A stretch of 64,000 nt of DNA, taken from assembly GCA_963802795.1 (NCBI GenBank), contig CAWDJV010000006.1, positions 1 to 64,000 of the forward strand, given 5' to 3'. The position numbers were made by a program, and so were the translations under genes. The notes beneath the pieces were generated by a model. It did no database searches and had not been told where the DNA came from. It saw only the letters and a list, made by a program, of their open reading frames with translations. Source of the DNA: JAIBJN01 sp963802795. Its GTDB lineage: Bacteria > Actinomycetota > Thermoleophilia > Gaiellales > Gaiellaceae. Positions 25,177 to 34,823 of this stretch are shown here, piece by piece (within the stretch, counting starts at the first letter, position 1; each line of letters starts with the position of its first letter).

Positions 25177-27488
25177 CTACCGCCCAACCGTGAACGACTT
25201 CGTGAGTTCCGCGCTCGAGCTGCTCCCTGCGTAGACGTCGATCTGGCCGGGCTCGACGACGAACTTGCCCCGGTTGTCGTAGAAGCCGAAGTCGCTCCTG
25301 TCGAGCGTGAACGTGACCGTCCGGGTCTCGCCCGGGCCCAGCGTCACGCGCTCGAAGCCGCGCAGGCGCCGGACCGGCTGCGAGATGCTCGCCACCGGGT
25401 CGTGGATGTAGAGCTGCACGACCTCGTCGCCCTCGCGGCTCCCGGTGTTCGTCACGTCGACCGATGCCCTGAGCCTGCCCTTCGACGACACGGTCGAGGA
25501 GCTGAGCTCCAGGTCGGTGACCTCGAACGTCGTGTAGCTGAGCCCGTGGCCGAACTCGAAGAGCGGGTCGCAGCTCGGGATGTCGCGGTAGCGCGAGTTC
25601 CACTTCACGTCCGGGTTGCAGGGCCGCCCGGTCCGCTCGTGGTTGTAGTAGATCGGCGTCTGGCCGAGCCGGCGCGGGAACGTCACGGGCAGCTTGCCGC
25701 CAGGATTGACCTTGCCGAAGACCACGTCTGCGACGGCCGGCCCCGCCTGCACGCCGGGGAACCACGCCTGCAGGATCGCGGGCGCGTCTCCGACGATGTT
25801 CTCCAGCGCGAGCGGGCGGCCGCTGAAGAGCACGACCGCGAACGGCTTGCCGGTCGCCTTGATCGCAGCGATCAGCTCCTCCTGCCTGCCCGGCAGGTCG
25901 AGCGTGCTGCGCGAGTTCGCCTCGCCGCTCATCTCCCGCGTTTCGCCGAGCGCGAGGATGACCTGATCCGCGGCGCCGGCGACCGCGACGGCCTCCGCGA
26001 ACCCCGCGTCGGTGCCACAGCCCTCGGGGTCGACATGCGGCGCCTCGGTGTTCGAAAGCGTGCACCCCTGCGCGAACGTCGTCGCGCCGGTGTTCTGCTC
26101 GTCGATACCGTCGAGCACGGTCACGACGTCGGCGTCGCGGCCGGCGCCCCACCAAGGCCCGAGCATGTCGTGCTGGTTGTCGGCCAGCGGCCCTATTACG
26201 GCCGTGTCCAGGGCTGGGTCGAAGGGCAGGACGCCGCCCTCGTTCTGGAGCAGAACCATCGAGCGGCTCGCGGCATTCCGTGCTGCCGCCAGCGCATCGG
26301 GCTTGAGCATCTGCGCCTCGGCCTCCGCCGGCAGGAACGGCGCGTAGGGGTTCTCGAACAGCCCCGCGCGGAACTTGACGCGCAGGATCCGGCGAACCGC
26401 GTCGTCGATCCGCTTCATGGTGATGCGGCGCTCGCGGAGAAGCTGCTCGCCGAAGTCGCGGATGAGCGTGCTGGTCATCTCGGAGTCGACGCCCGCGTTC
26501 AGCGCGAGCGCCGCTGCCGCCGGGCCGTCCTCCGCGACCCCGTGCCCGCACTCCCCGGCGTCCGGGTTCTTGGGCGGGCAGGCGCGCAGCTCGGAGACCG
26601 CGGTCCAGTCGCTCTCGACGAAGCCGTCGAAGTCCCACTCGCCCTTGAGGATCTCGTTCATCAGGTAGTCGTTGCCGCAGGCCGGCACGCCGTTGAGCGC
26701 GTTGAAGGAGCACATCGCGGTGTCGGCACCGGCGTCGATCGCCGCCTTGAAGGGCGGCAGGTAGAGGTTGCGGAGCCGCTGCTCGGACATGTCCGTCGTG
26801 TTGTAGTCACGCCCGCCCTCGGGCTGACCGTAGGCTGCGAAGTGCTTCGGGCTCGACACGAGCTTGTCGCGCGCGCTGTAGTCCTTCCCCTGAATGCCCT
26901 TGACGCGGATGGCAGCGAGCACGGCATTCAGGTACGGGTCCTCGCCGGCCGCCTCGGCGATGCGACCCCACCGCGGCTCGTGGGAGACGTCCACCATCGG
27001 CGCGTAGGTCTGCTTGAGCCCGACCGCCGCCGACTCGCGGGCCCCATACCTGGCGTCGTCGAAGGCGACCTGCGGGTCGAAGCTCGCGCCTGTGCCCAGC
27101 GGGATCGGGAAGACGGTGCGGAAGCCGTGAATGGTGTCGAAGGCGAAGAGCATCGGGATCCCGAGACGCGACTCTTCCACGGCGATCTCCTGCAGCTCCC
27201 TGATCCGGGCCGGTCGGTGACGCTCAGGACCGAGCCGAGCCCCGCACGCACCTCCTCCTCCGTGACCAGGAAGTCGGGCAGCAGCTGGATCTGCTCCAGC
27301 TTCTCCTCGAGCGTCATCCTGGCGAGCAGGCGATTCACCCGCCCCTCGATGCTGCGATCCGCAGGCTCGCGGGTCGCCTGAAGCGCCCGCTCGTCGCTCG
27401 ACGTCGTGTCGACGACGCTGCCCGCCACCGCCGTTCCGAGCGCCACGATCGCCACGGCGATCGCGCCGCTGAGCCTGAGCCTCGACAT
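25177..27488 (-). CDS. secreted glycoside hydrolase family 3 beta-glucosidase (frameshifted)
   Basis: About 770 residues, BglX-like. A signal sequence (RLRLSGAIAVAIVALGTAVA) precedes RVNRLLARMTLEEKLEQIQL, the usual GH3 start. After an indel near 27215 the TIM-barrel goes on: IPMLFAFDTIHGFRTVFPIP, RYGARESAAVGLKQTYAPMV, KHFAAYGQPEGGRDYNTTDM and FDGFVESDWTAVSEL, whose SDW Asp is the nucleophile. The second domain has LLQNEGGVLPFDPALDTAVI and LFSGRPLALENIVGDAPAIL. A fibronectin III-like end (FEVTDLELSSSTVSSKGRLR onward) follows. It cleaves beta-glucosides outside the cell. Confidence 0.92.
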
Positions 27489-27543
27489 GGTGTCCCCCTT
27501 CCGCGCAGACTGACCTGCGACCTCTACCCGGCCATGTGGCATC

Positions 27544-27556
27544 TGAAACGCTTTCG
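27544..27556. promoter_or_regulatory. LacI-family-like operator upstream of the beta-glucosidase
   Basis: TGAAACGCTTTCG, with GAAA and TTTC arms around a C-G centre, resembles the consensus half-sites bound by LacI/CcpA-type sugar repressors. It lies 56 bases upstream of the glucosidase start codon, a fitting place for sugar control. No LacI gene is in the window. Confidence 0.4.
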
Positions 27557-27605
27557 CCGGGTCGCGGCAGACCGCGCTAGCGATCGCCCGGCGCGCATTC
27601 CTGCC

Positions 27606-28136
27606 TCATTTCGTCCCGTAGACGTTGATCGCGATCCCCGAGCCGAGCGTCGTCGTGTCGAGGAGCTTCAGGTGGGTCGTTCCGAGCCCGTCGAAGAGGC
27701 GCACGCCGCCGCCCGCGACGACGGGGAAGATCCAGAAGTGGAACTCGTCGACAAGATCGTGCTCCAAGAGAGCCCGGTCGAGCTCGCCGGTGCCGTACTT
27801 CAGGATGTTCTCGCCCGGCTGCTCCTTCAGCTTCGCCACCTCGCCGGGAACGTCGTCGCCGAGCAGGGTGGCGTTCCACGTCGTCTCCTTCAGGGTCCGC
27901 GAAGCGACGTGCTTCGGCAGGCTGTTGATCCTGTCGGCGAACTCGCCGTCCCTGGACGGCCATGCCTCGGCGAAGCCCTCGTAGGTACCACGCCCGAGCA
28001 GGAGAGCGTCCGCCGCGAAGAGCAGGTCGCGCGCGTAGCCGGTGTGCTCGTCGTCCCAGTACGGCGGGCCCCACTCCTGCGGGGCGCCGATTGTCCCGTC
28101 GAGCGTCACGAACGTCGATTCGACCAGCTTTCTCAT
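27606..28136 (-). CDS. dihydrofolate reductase family protein (RibD C-terminal-like)
   Basis: 176 residues, intact, preceded by GAAGGAGG. The start MRKLVESTFVTLDGTIGAPQ is typical of the DHFR/RibD-like reductases, as are LLFAADALLLGRGTYEGFAE, NILKYGTGELDRALLEHDLV and DEFHFWIFPVVAGGGVRLFD. The fold binds NADPH; the substrate of this stand-alone branch is unknown and it should not be taken as the folate enzyme. Confidence 0.88.
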   Translation of the reverse strand: MRKLVESTFVTLDGTIGAPQEWGPPYWDDEHTGYARDLLFAADALLLGRGTYEGFAEAWPSRDGEFADRINSLPKHVASRTLKETTWNATLLGDDVPGEVAKLKEQPGENILKYGTGELDRALLEHDLVDEFHFWIFPVVAGGGVRLFDGLGTTHLKLLDTTTLGSGIAINVYGTK

Positions 28137-28189
28137 CTCACGGTCCTCCTTCGTGGCTTTCGTAGGTAAGACCGCGCCGGGCCGCCGTC

Positions 28190-28987
28190 CTAATCGATCA
28201 GCTTGCGGGTCATCGCGTGGATGGCGACACGCCACATCGCGAGGCCGAAGGCGACGAGGAAGCCGACCTGGGCCAGGTCCTCCCAGCCGTCCCAACCGAA
28301 CACGGCGTTCCGGACGAGCGCGACGCAGTGGTAGAGCGGGTTGAAGGCGGCGAGCACCTGCGCCCACTGCGGAAAGTCGTCGAGCGGGAAGAACGACCCC
28401 GCGAGGAGGAAGAGCGGCGTCAGCACGGCGCTGACGACGTAGTTGAAATTCTCGAAGGACTTGGAGTAGCCGGCGACCGAGACTCCGAACCCCGCCCACC
28501 CGAACCCGGCGATCCAGCCGATGAACGGCACGGCGAACATCCCCCACGAGGGGTCGAGCCCGAACACCATCGCCACGAGCATCGGGACGCAGCCGTAGAC
28601 GCCCGCGCGGGTGGCGATCCAGAGCATCTCGGCAGTCACGAGCTCCTCGGTGTCGACGGGCGCGGCCAGGATCGCGTCGTAGGTGCGCTGGAACTGGTAC
28701 TTGACGAACGTCCCGAACATGGCCGGGAACGCGCTCGAGAAGAGCACCGCCGTCGCCACGGTGCCGGTCCCGACGAAGTCGACGTAGTCGTAGCCGCCGA
28801 TCGTCGAGACGAGCGAGCCGAAGCCGAAGCCGAACGCGAGCAGGTAGATGGTCGGCTCGACCGTCGAGGAGAACGTGCTCGACTTCCAGTAGGACGAGTA
28901 GTTCACGACCTCGCGGACGAGCACGCCGGTGAGGGCCGAGCGCTCGAGCCGGCCGAGTCGGGCGCCGCGGTCTTCGACCGTCGCCAT
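28190..28987 (-). CDS. ABC-2 type exporter, permease
   Basis: 265 residues, six membrane segments, DrrB/NodJ-like. Landmarks: LTGVLVREVVNYSSYWKSST, FVGTGTVATAVLFSSAFPAM, QRTYDAILAAPVDTEELVTA (cytoplasmic coupling helix) and VVSAVLTPLFLLAGSFFPLD with FNPLYHCVALVRNAVFG. Together with the ATPase gene in front it makes a drug, polyketide or polysaccharide exporter. Its ATG overlaps the ATPase stop, TGATG. Confidence 0.92.
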   Translation of the reverse strand: MATVEDRGARLGRLERSALTGVLVREVVNYSSYWKSSTFSSTVEPTIYLLAFGFGFGSLVSTIGGYDYVDFVGTGTVATAVLFSSAFPAMFGTFVKYQFQRTYDAILAAPVDTEELVTAEMLWIATRAGVYGCVPMLVAMVFGLDPSWGMFAVPFIGWIAGFGWAGFGVSVAGYSKSFENFNYVVSAVLTPLFLLAGSFFPLDDFPQWAQVLAAFNPLYHCVALVRNAVFGWDGWEDLAQVGFLVAFGLAMWRVAIHAMTRKLID

Positions 28988-29886
28988 CAGCCGATCTCCT
29001 CGCCGGTGAGCAGGACGAAGACGTCCTCGAGGTTGGCGCGGCGGCGCTCTCCGTCCAGCGGAAGGCGGTTGTCCCCGTCGACGCCGAGAACCGAGACGCT
29101 CGTCCCCGTCCGCCGCGTGCGCATCCCGGCGGCGGCGGCCTCGGCCTCCACCTCGGCCAGCCTCGGCGGCGGGCCGTAGACCTCGAGAGCCTCGCGGCCG
29201 GCGTGTTCCAACACCAGCGCGGAGGGCGTGCCGGTCGCGACCGCGCTGCCGTGGGACATGATCAGCACCGTGTCGGCGAGGCGCTGGGCCTCCTCGATGT
29301 AATGGGTGGACATGAGGATGGTCGTGCCCTCGGCGCGGAGCGCGTCGATGAGCGCCCAGAGCTCCTGGCGCACCTGCGGGTCGAGGCCGACGGTCGGCTC
29401 GTCCATCAGCACGAGCTGCGGCCGGTGCACGAGGCCCCGCGCGATCAGCAGGCGCCGCCGCATCCCGCCCGACAGCTTGTCGACGCGCGCGTCGCGCCGA
29501 TCCTCCAGCTTCGCCATCTTGATCGCACGCTCGATCGCCTCGTGCCGCTCGGAGCGCGGGATCCGATAGAGGTGCGAGAAGACGAGCAGGTTCTGCTCGA
29601 CGGTCAGCGTCGTGTCGAGGTTGTCGAGCTGCGGCACCACGCCGCACAGCGCGCGGGCCTGCTTCGACTCCTCCGGGAGCCGGAACCCGAGCACCTCGAG
29701 CTCGCCCTCGTCGGCGATCGACTGCGCGGTGAGCAGCCGCATCGTCGTCGACTTTCCCGCGCCGTTGGGGCCGAGCAGGCCGACGCAGGTTCCGACCGGG
29801 ACGTCGAGGTCGAGCCCGTTGACGGCCGTGATCGAGCCGTAGCGCTTGACCGCTCCCCGCAGGCGGATGGCCAGCTCGCTCCCCAT
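28987..29886 (-). CDS. ABC-2 type exporter, ATP-binding protein
   Basis: 299 residues. Walker A CVGLLGPNGAGKSTTMRLLT, Q-loop GVVPQLDN, signature DKLSGGMRRRLLIARGLV, Walker B LVLMDEPTVGLDPQVRQELW and H-loop ILMSTHYIEEAQRLAD are all intact. The C-terminal 70 residues (VYGPPPRLAEVEAEAAAAGM and NLEDVFVLLTG) are as in NodI/DrrA ATPases. The start ATG 29886 is taken because MGSELAIRLRGAVKRYGSIT fits the family. Confidence 0.95.
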   Translation of the reverse strand: MGSELAIRLRGAVKRYGSITAVNGLDLDVPVGTCVGLLGPNGAGKSTTMRLLTAQSIADEGELEVLGFRLPEESKQARALCGVVPQLDNLDTTLTVEQNLLVFSHLYRIPRSERHEAIERAIKMAKLEDRRDARVDKLSGGMRRRLLIARGLVHRPQLVLMDEPTVGLDPQVRQELWALIDALRAEGTTILMSTHYIEEAQRLADTVLIMSHGSAVATGTPSALVLEHAGREALEVYGPPPRLAEVEAEAAAAGMRTRRTGTSVSVLGVDGDNRLPLDGERRRANLEDVFVLLTGEEIG

Positions 29887-29908
29887 TAGCCCAGGATGCC
29901 AGCTGCGG

Positions 29909-30770
29909 TTACCCGGCCGACGTGTGCTCCAGAATCGCCGGGACGACGACGTCCCAGGTCTCCCGCGGCAGCTCGTGGCCGGTCCGCTCGAGCACGAGCA
30001 GGCGGGCGCCGGGGATCTCCCTCGCCAGCGCTTCCGCATGGCCGAGCGGAAAGAGGGGGTCGTCGTCGCCGTGGATGACGAGCGTCGGGGCGGCCACCTC
30101 GCCCAGCCGCTCCCGCCAGCGATCGCCTCCCTCGAGCACGAAGTGGTTCGTCACGCTCGACTCGATGTTCGTGGCGCGGTCGAACTCGCGGCCCGCCAGG
30201 TCGCGGTAGGCCGCCTCGTCGAACTCGCGCGAGGGGCTCACGTAGGGACGGAGGGCCTCGACGGCGTGGTCGACGACCGCGGCCCGGTCGGACCAGTCCG
30301 GTGCGGGCGGCTCGGCGGCGAAGTGGGCGCGGAGCTCCTCGGTCGAGGGCGGAAGGTCAGGCTCCGCCGGCCCGGCTGGGCTCGTCGACATCAGGGTGAG
30401 AGAGGCGACTCGCTCGGGATGGTCGAGTGCGGCGAGCTGGGCGACGGCCCCGCCCATCGACATCCCGACGAGATGGGCGCGCGTCACGTCCAGGGCGTCG
30501 AGCACGCCGACGGCGTCACCGAGCAGGTCGGGGAACGTGTAGCCGGGAGCGCCCGGCTCGTAGGTCACCGACCGGCCGGTGTCGCGCTGGTCGTAGCGGA
30601 TGACGAAGCGAGGACCCGGCCGCGAGTCGCCGGCAGAGCTCCTCGTCCCACCAGAGCATCGAGGCGGCCGCTCCCATGATGAGGAGGATCGCCGGGTCGG
30701 CGGGATCCCCGAACGTCTCGACGCAGAGGTCGACCCCGTTGGCCCGGAGGATCCGCTCCCCTGCCTCCAC
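29909..30770 (-). CDS. alpha/beta fold hydrolase (frameshifted)
   Basis: About 287 residues. It begins RILRANGVDLCVETFGDPAD and AILLIMGAAASMLWWDEELC; after an indel near 30620 it continues RFVIRYDQRDTGRSVTYEPG. The nucleophile elbow is LVGMSMGGAVAQLAAL (Ser), the acid APTLVIHGDDDPLFPLGHAE (Asp), and the His LLVLERTGHELPRETWDVVV. Close to esterases/chloroperoxidase-like hydrolases often found next to drug pumps. It starts 3 bases after the stop of the MFS gene, so it is co-transcribed with it. Confidence 0.85.
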
Positions 30771-30773
30771 CGC

Positions 30774-32234
30774 CTATTCGGCCTCGGCGGCGGCCGGGGC
30801 GCCGATCCTCTCCTTCCCTTTCTGCCCCTCCGCCCCGACTCCGGCACGGAGAAGCAGCCCGCCGATGACGGCCGCCGCCCCCGCGAAGAGCGCTCCGACG
30901 AGGAAGGCGACGTGGTAGCCGCCGATGAGCGCTGCGAGCGCGCCTTCGCCGGCGGCGTTCAGGCTGTCCGTGCGGGACGCGGCCAGGCTGGCAAGGACCG
31001 CGAGGCCGAGCGCGCCGCCCATCATGAACGAGGTGTTCACGACTCCCGAAGCGAGGCCGGCTTCGCTCGGCGCGACGTCGCTCATCGCGGCAAGGAGCAC
31101 CGGATTGAACGCCATCCCGGCCCCGAGCCCGAGCAGGACCATGCTGGGGAGGACGTCGACGGCGAAGCTCCCGTCCACCGGGGCGCGGGCAAAGAGCAGG
31201 AGGCCGACCGCGGCCAGCCCCAGGCCGACGGCCAGCGGCGCCCTGATGCCGAAACGCATGACGAGCTTGGCGGACAGGCCGAGCGAGAACACCGCCATGA
31301 TCAGGTTCGCGGGAAGGAACGCAAGTCCGACCTGCAACGGGCTGTAGCCGAGCACGAGCTGGAGATAGAGGGCGGAGAGGAAGAACCAGGCGAACATGGC
31401 CGCGGCCCAGAGGACGCCCACGACGTTCGACACGGCGATGTTCCGCAGCCGGAAAAGGCCGAGCGGGACGAGCGGTGACGAAACCCGCGCCTCGATGCCA
31501 AGGAAGAGCGCCAGGAGCGCCGCGGAGGCGACGAGCAGTCCGACCGTCTGGCCGGAAGCCCAGCCCTCCTCGTTGCCGTTCACGATCGCGTAGACGGCGA
31601 GCATTAGCGACGCCGTCACGGTCACGGCGCCGGCGACATCGAGGCGTCCTGCAGGTGCCCGGCCGCGCCCGCCGGGGAGCAGGACGAAGGTGAGCGCGAA
31701 GACAGCGGCCCCGATCGGGATGTTGACGAGGAAGATCCAATGCCAGTCCAGCGTGTCCGTCAGGATGCCGCCGAGGAGCACACCGATGCTCCCTCCCCCT
31801 GCTGCAACGAAGCCGAAGACGCCCATCGCCTTCGCCCGCTCCTCGGGCTCGGTGAACAGGGTCACGATGAGCGAGAGCGCGACGGCCGAGACGACCGCGC
31901 CGCCGAGGCCCTGCACCGCGCGGGCCGCGACCAGCATGCCCTGCGAGGTCGCGAGACCGCACGCGAGCGACGCGAGCGTGAACAGAGCGATTCCGAACAG
32001 AAACAGACGCCGGTGGCCGAATAGGTCGCCGAGCCTGCCGCCGAGCAAGAGGAAGCCGCCGAAGGTGAGGAGGTAGGCATTCACCACCCAGGCGAGCGAC
32101 GTCTCGGTGAACTCGAGGTCCTCCCTGATCGACGGCAGTGCGACGCCCACGATCGTCACGTCGAGGACGATCATGAGGTCGCCCAGGCAAAGGACTATCA
32201 GCGCCAGCCAGCGCTTCCTGCCCTCGATGCTCAT
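30774..32234 (-). CDS. MFS transporter, DHA2 family (14 helices)
   Basis: 486 residues. Motif A LLLGGRLGDLFGHRRLFLFG after helix 2, opening LALIVLCLGDLMIVLDVTIV with GVALPSIREDLEF and motif C-like GGGSIGVLLGGILTDTLDWH mark a proton-driven drug exporter of the EmrB/QacA kind. About fourteen hydrophobic segments. Start ATG 32234 is preceded by GAGGAGCGAGG. The hydrolase downstream may act on the exported or imported compound. Confidence 0.93.
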   Translation of the reverse strand: MSIEGRKRWLALIVLCLGDLMIVLDVTIVGVALPSIREDLEFTETSLAWVVNAYLLTFGGFLLLGGRLGDLFGHRRLFLFGIALFTLASLACGLATSQGMLVAARAVQGLGGAVVSAVALSLIVTLFTEPEERAKAMGVFGFVAAGGGSIGVLLGGILTDTLDWHWIFLVNIPIGAAVFALTFVLLPGGRGRAPAGRLDVAGAVTVTASLMLAVYAIVNGNEEGWASGQTVGLLVASAALLALFLGIEARVSSPLVPLGLFRLRNIAVSNVVGVLWAAAMFAWFFLSALYLQLVLGYSPLQVGLAFLPANLIMAVFSLGLSAKLVMRFGIRAPLAVGLGLAAVGLLLFARAPVDGSFAVDVLPSMVLLGLGAGMAFNPVLLAAMSDVAPSEAGLASGVVNTSFMMGGALGLAVLASLAASRTDSLNAAGEGALAALIGGYHVAFLVGALFAGAAAVIGGLLLRAGVGAEGQKGKERIGAPAAAEAE

Positions 32235-32424
32235 CCTCGCTCCTCGGGTTCCAGCATCACTTCGGCCTCCCGTTCGTCGCCGTTTCTGTGTAGACGAAGC
32301 GGGCGGGCAGGACTCATCGCCCCGGTCCCTCCGCGGGCTCCGATCGGCCGGATTCGGACGGGCATGGAGCAGCTTGTCCGAATCCGTCCAGTCCGAGAGC
32401 CCCGGTGCCGCTATACCTGAGGCT

Positions 32425-33822
32425 GTGGAAGCCTTCTCGGCAGTCGTCACCACCGGCATCTACTGCCGGCCTGGCTGTCCGGCACGGCCTCTCCCCGAGC
32501 ATGTGACGACGTTCCCGCTCGCAGCCGCGGCCGAAGCCGCCGGGTTCCGAGCCTGCCTTCGCTGTCGTCCCTATCGGGCGGCCCAACCGCTCTCCACGAC
32601 CGGTCCGGAGCTCGTCTGCCGCGCAGTTCAGCTGATCCTGGACGGTGCCCTCGACCGGGGAAACGAGGCTCAGCTGGGCGCGCGGCTCGGCGTGTCGCCG
32701 CGGCACCTGCGGCGCCTGTTCACGGCCCAGCTCGGAGTGACTCCCGACGGCCTCGCCCGGTCGGCCCGCGCGCACTTCGCACGGCGGCTCCTGGACGACA
32801 CCGACCTGTCGATCGCCCAGATCGCGGTCGCGTCCGGATTCGGGAGCGTGCGCCAGTTCAACCGCGCCTGCCGGGAGGTGTTCCACTCCTCGCCTCGCGA
32901 GCTCCGGAAGCGCCGCCGCGCCGGCGACCGGCTCGTCGCGGACGGCGGACTGGCTCTTCGGTTGCCGTTTCAGGGCCTGCTGGACTGGGAGACGATGCTC
33001 GGGTACTTCGCAGCCCGCGCGATTCCCGGAGTCGAGCACGTCTCGGGAACGACGTACCGGCGTACGATCGTCCTCGACGGCGACCCCGGCGTCCTGGAGC
33101 TTCTCCCGGGAGGCGACGGCCACCTCGTTCTCAACGCTCACCTCCCGCACTGGGAGGAGCTGATCCACGTCGTCGACCGCGCGCGCCGCATCGCGAGCCT
33201 CCAGGTCGACCTCGACGAGCCCAGGAGCCACCTCGCGGGCGATCCGACGATCGGCCCGTTGCTGAAAGCCCGCCCCGGCCTGCGGGTGCCCGGGACCTGG
33301 GACCCGTTCGAGACCGGCGTGCGCGCGATCGTCGGCCAGCAGGTGTCGGTGGCCGCGGCCAACACGATCGCCGGGCGTCTGGCCGAGAGGCTCGGCGACC
33401 ACGTGCCAGGCCTCGAGCAACTCGGGCTCACGCGCACGTTCCCCTCGCCCAAGACGGTCGCCGGCGCCGACCTCGCAGACCTGGGGCTGCCACAGGCCCG
33501 CGCAGACGCGATCCGTTCGTTCGCGCGCGCGGTTGCCGAGGACGCCGTGCGCCTCGACCGCAGCGTCGGCCTCGACCAGCTCGTCGACTCGATCACGGCG
33601 ATCGACGGCCTCGGGCCCTGGACGGCGCACTACGTCGCGCTCCGGCTCGGCGAACGGGACGCCTGCCCGTCCACCGATCTCGGCCTTCAGCGCGCCTTCG
33701 CCCGAGGCGTTCGCCAGTCGGCCGCTTCGCTCGGTGAGCTCGCCGAGCGCTGGCGGCCGTGGCGGGCGCTCGCCGCGACGCACCTCTGGCTCGCCGACGG
33801 CTCTCCCCGGCCGACGACGTGA
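32425..33822 (+). CDS. Ada-AlkA fusion: DNA-3-methyladenine glycosylase with Ada regulatory part
   Basis: About 465 residues. The zinc/methyl-acceptor part has VVTTGIYCRPGCPARPLPEH and FRACLRCRP, the four Cys of Ada. An AraC-type DNA-binding domain follows (ARLGVSPRHLRRLFTAQLGV, LSIAQIAVASGFGSVRQFNR). From residue 175 on it is AlkA, with the helix-hairpin-helix region VGQQVSVAAANTIAGRLAER and TAIDGLGPWTAHYVALRLGE and catalytic Asp in CPSTDLGLQRAF. It removes alkylated bases and probably senses alkyl damage. The first 20 or so residues of the usual Ada domain are missing; start GTG 32425 is uncertain. Confidence 0.85.
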   Translation: MEAFSAVVTTGIYCRPGCPARPLPEHVTTFPLAAAAEAAGFRACLRCRPYRAAQPLSTTGPELVCRAVQLILDGALDRGNEAQLGARLGVSPRHLRRLFTAQLGVTPDGLARSARAHFARRLLDDTDLSIAQIAVASGFGSVRQFNRACREVFHSSPRELRKRRRAGDRLVADGGLALRLPFQGLLDWETMLGYFAARAIPGVEHVSGTTYRRTIVLDGDPGVLELLPGGDGHLVLNAHLPHWEELIHVVDRARRIASLQVDLDEPRSHLAGDPTIGPLLKARPGLRVPGTWDPFETGVRAIVGQQVSVAAANTIAGRLAERLGDHVPGLEQLGLTRTFPSPKTVAGADLADLGLPQARADAIRSFARAVAEDAVRLDRSVGLDQLVDSITAIDGLGPWTAHYVALRLGERDACPSTDLGLQRAFARGVRQSAASLGELAERWRPWRALAATHLWLADGSPRPTT

Positions 33823-34820
33823 CGGCTCCGACGTCCGCCGATGAGTCCGCCGGCCGCCGGCAGTCTCAAGAGGAGATGAACCGCGACGACGAGTCCGCCT
33901 TCGCCGCGCTGGTGGAGCCGCACCGCCGGGAGCTCCAGGTCCACTGCTACCGGATGCTCGGCTCCTTCGAGGACTCGGAGGACCTCGTCCAGGAGACGTT
34001 CCTGCGCGCGTGGCAGAAGCGCTCGAGCTTCGAAGGCCGCTCGTCGTTCCGTGCGTGGCTCTACAAGATCGCCACCAACGCGTGCCTCGACGCGATCGAC
34101 CGTCGCCGGCGGATTACGCCGCTCGACGGGGAGATTCCGTGGTTGCAGCCGTACCCCGATCGACTCCTCGAAGGGGTCGCGCCGAGCGACGAACAGCCCG
34201 ACGCTCTCGTCGTCGACAAGGAGACGATCGAGCTGGCGTTCATCGCGGCCATCCAGCACCTGCCCGGGACGCAGCGGGCCGTGCTGATCGCGCGCGACGT
34301 GCTCGGCTGGTCCGCGGCAGAGACCGCCGCACTGCTCGAGACGACGGTCGCCTCCGTCAACAGCGCCCTCCAGCGGGCCCGCGCGACGCTCCGCCGGCGA
34401 CTCCCCGAGCGGCGGCTCGAGTGGGCTCCGGGCCAGGATCCGACCGAGGCGGAGCAGGCCCTCCTGGAGCGATACATGGACGCGCACGACCGGAACGACG
34501 CGGCCGCCGTGGGCGAGTTGATGCGCGAGGACGCGCGCTTCTCGATGCCGCCGGAGCCGGAGCTGTACGTGGGCCGCGACCGGATCGTCGCCTACTGGGT
34601 GGAGGGCGGCTTCGCCCAGAGCTGGTTCGGGCACATCCGCTGCGTCGCCACGCGGGCCAACACGCAGCCCGCGGTGGCCAACTACCTCCGGCGGCCCGGC
34701 GAGACCGAGTACAGGGCGATGGCGCTCGACGTCCTGCGCGTCGAGGAAGGCGCGATCGTCGAGATCGTCACGTTCGGCTCCGAGCTGTTCCCGGCCTTCG
34801 GGCTCGCTCCGACACTCTGA
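33819..34820 (+). CDS. ECF sigma factor with SnoaL-like C-terminal domain
   Basis: 333 residues from GTG 33819, which overlaps the AlkA stop by four bases (GTGA). Region 2: VHCYRMLGSFEDSEDLVQET with FLRAWQKRSSFEGRSSFRAW; region 4: LPGTQRAVLIARDVLGWSAA and TTVASVNSALQRARATLRRR. The C-terminal SnoaL_2 part (YMDAHDRNDAAAVGELMRED, ARFSMPPEPELYVGRDRIVA) matches the paralogue at 21562. In an operon with a DNA repair enzyme and a drug pump, it probably drives a stress regulon; targets unknown. Confidence 0.93.
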   Translation: MTAPTSADESAGRRQSQEEMNRDDESAFAALVEPHRRELQVHCYRMLGSFEDSEDLVQETFLRAWQKRSSFEGRSSFRAWLYKIATNACLDAIDRRRRITPLDGEIPWLQPYPDRLLEGVAPSDEQPDALVVDKETIELAFIAAIQHLPGTQRAVLIARDVLGWSAAETAALLETTVASVNSALQRARATLRRRLPERRLEWAPGQDPTEAEQALLERYMDAHDRNDAAAVGELMREDARFSMPPEPELYVGRDRIVAYWVEGGFAQSWFGHIRCVATRANTQPAVANYLRRPGETEYRAMALDVLRVEEGAIVEIVTFGSELFPAFGLAPTL

Positions 34821-34823
34821 CCG

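Noticed and set aside
25402..27381. 659-residue plus-strand frame
   Set aside because: Antisense to the GH3 glucosidase, whose motifs are unambiguous.
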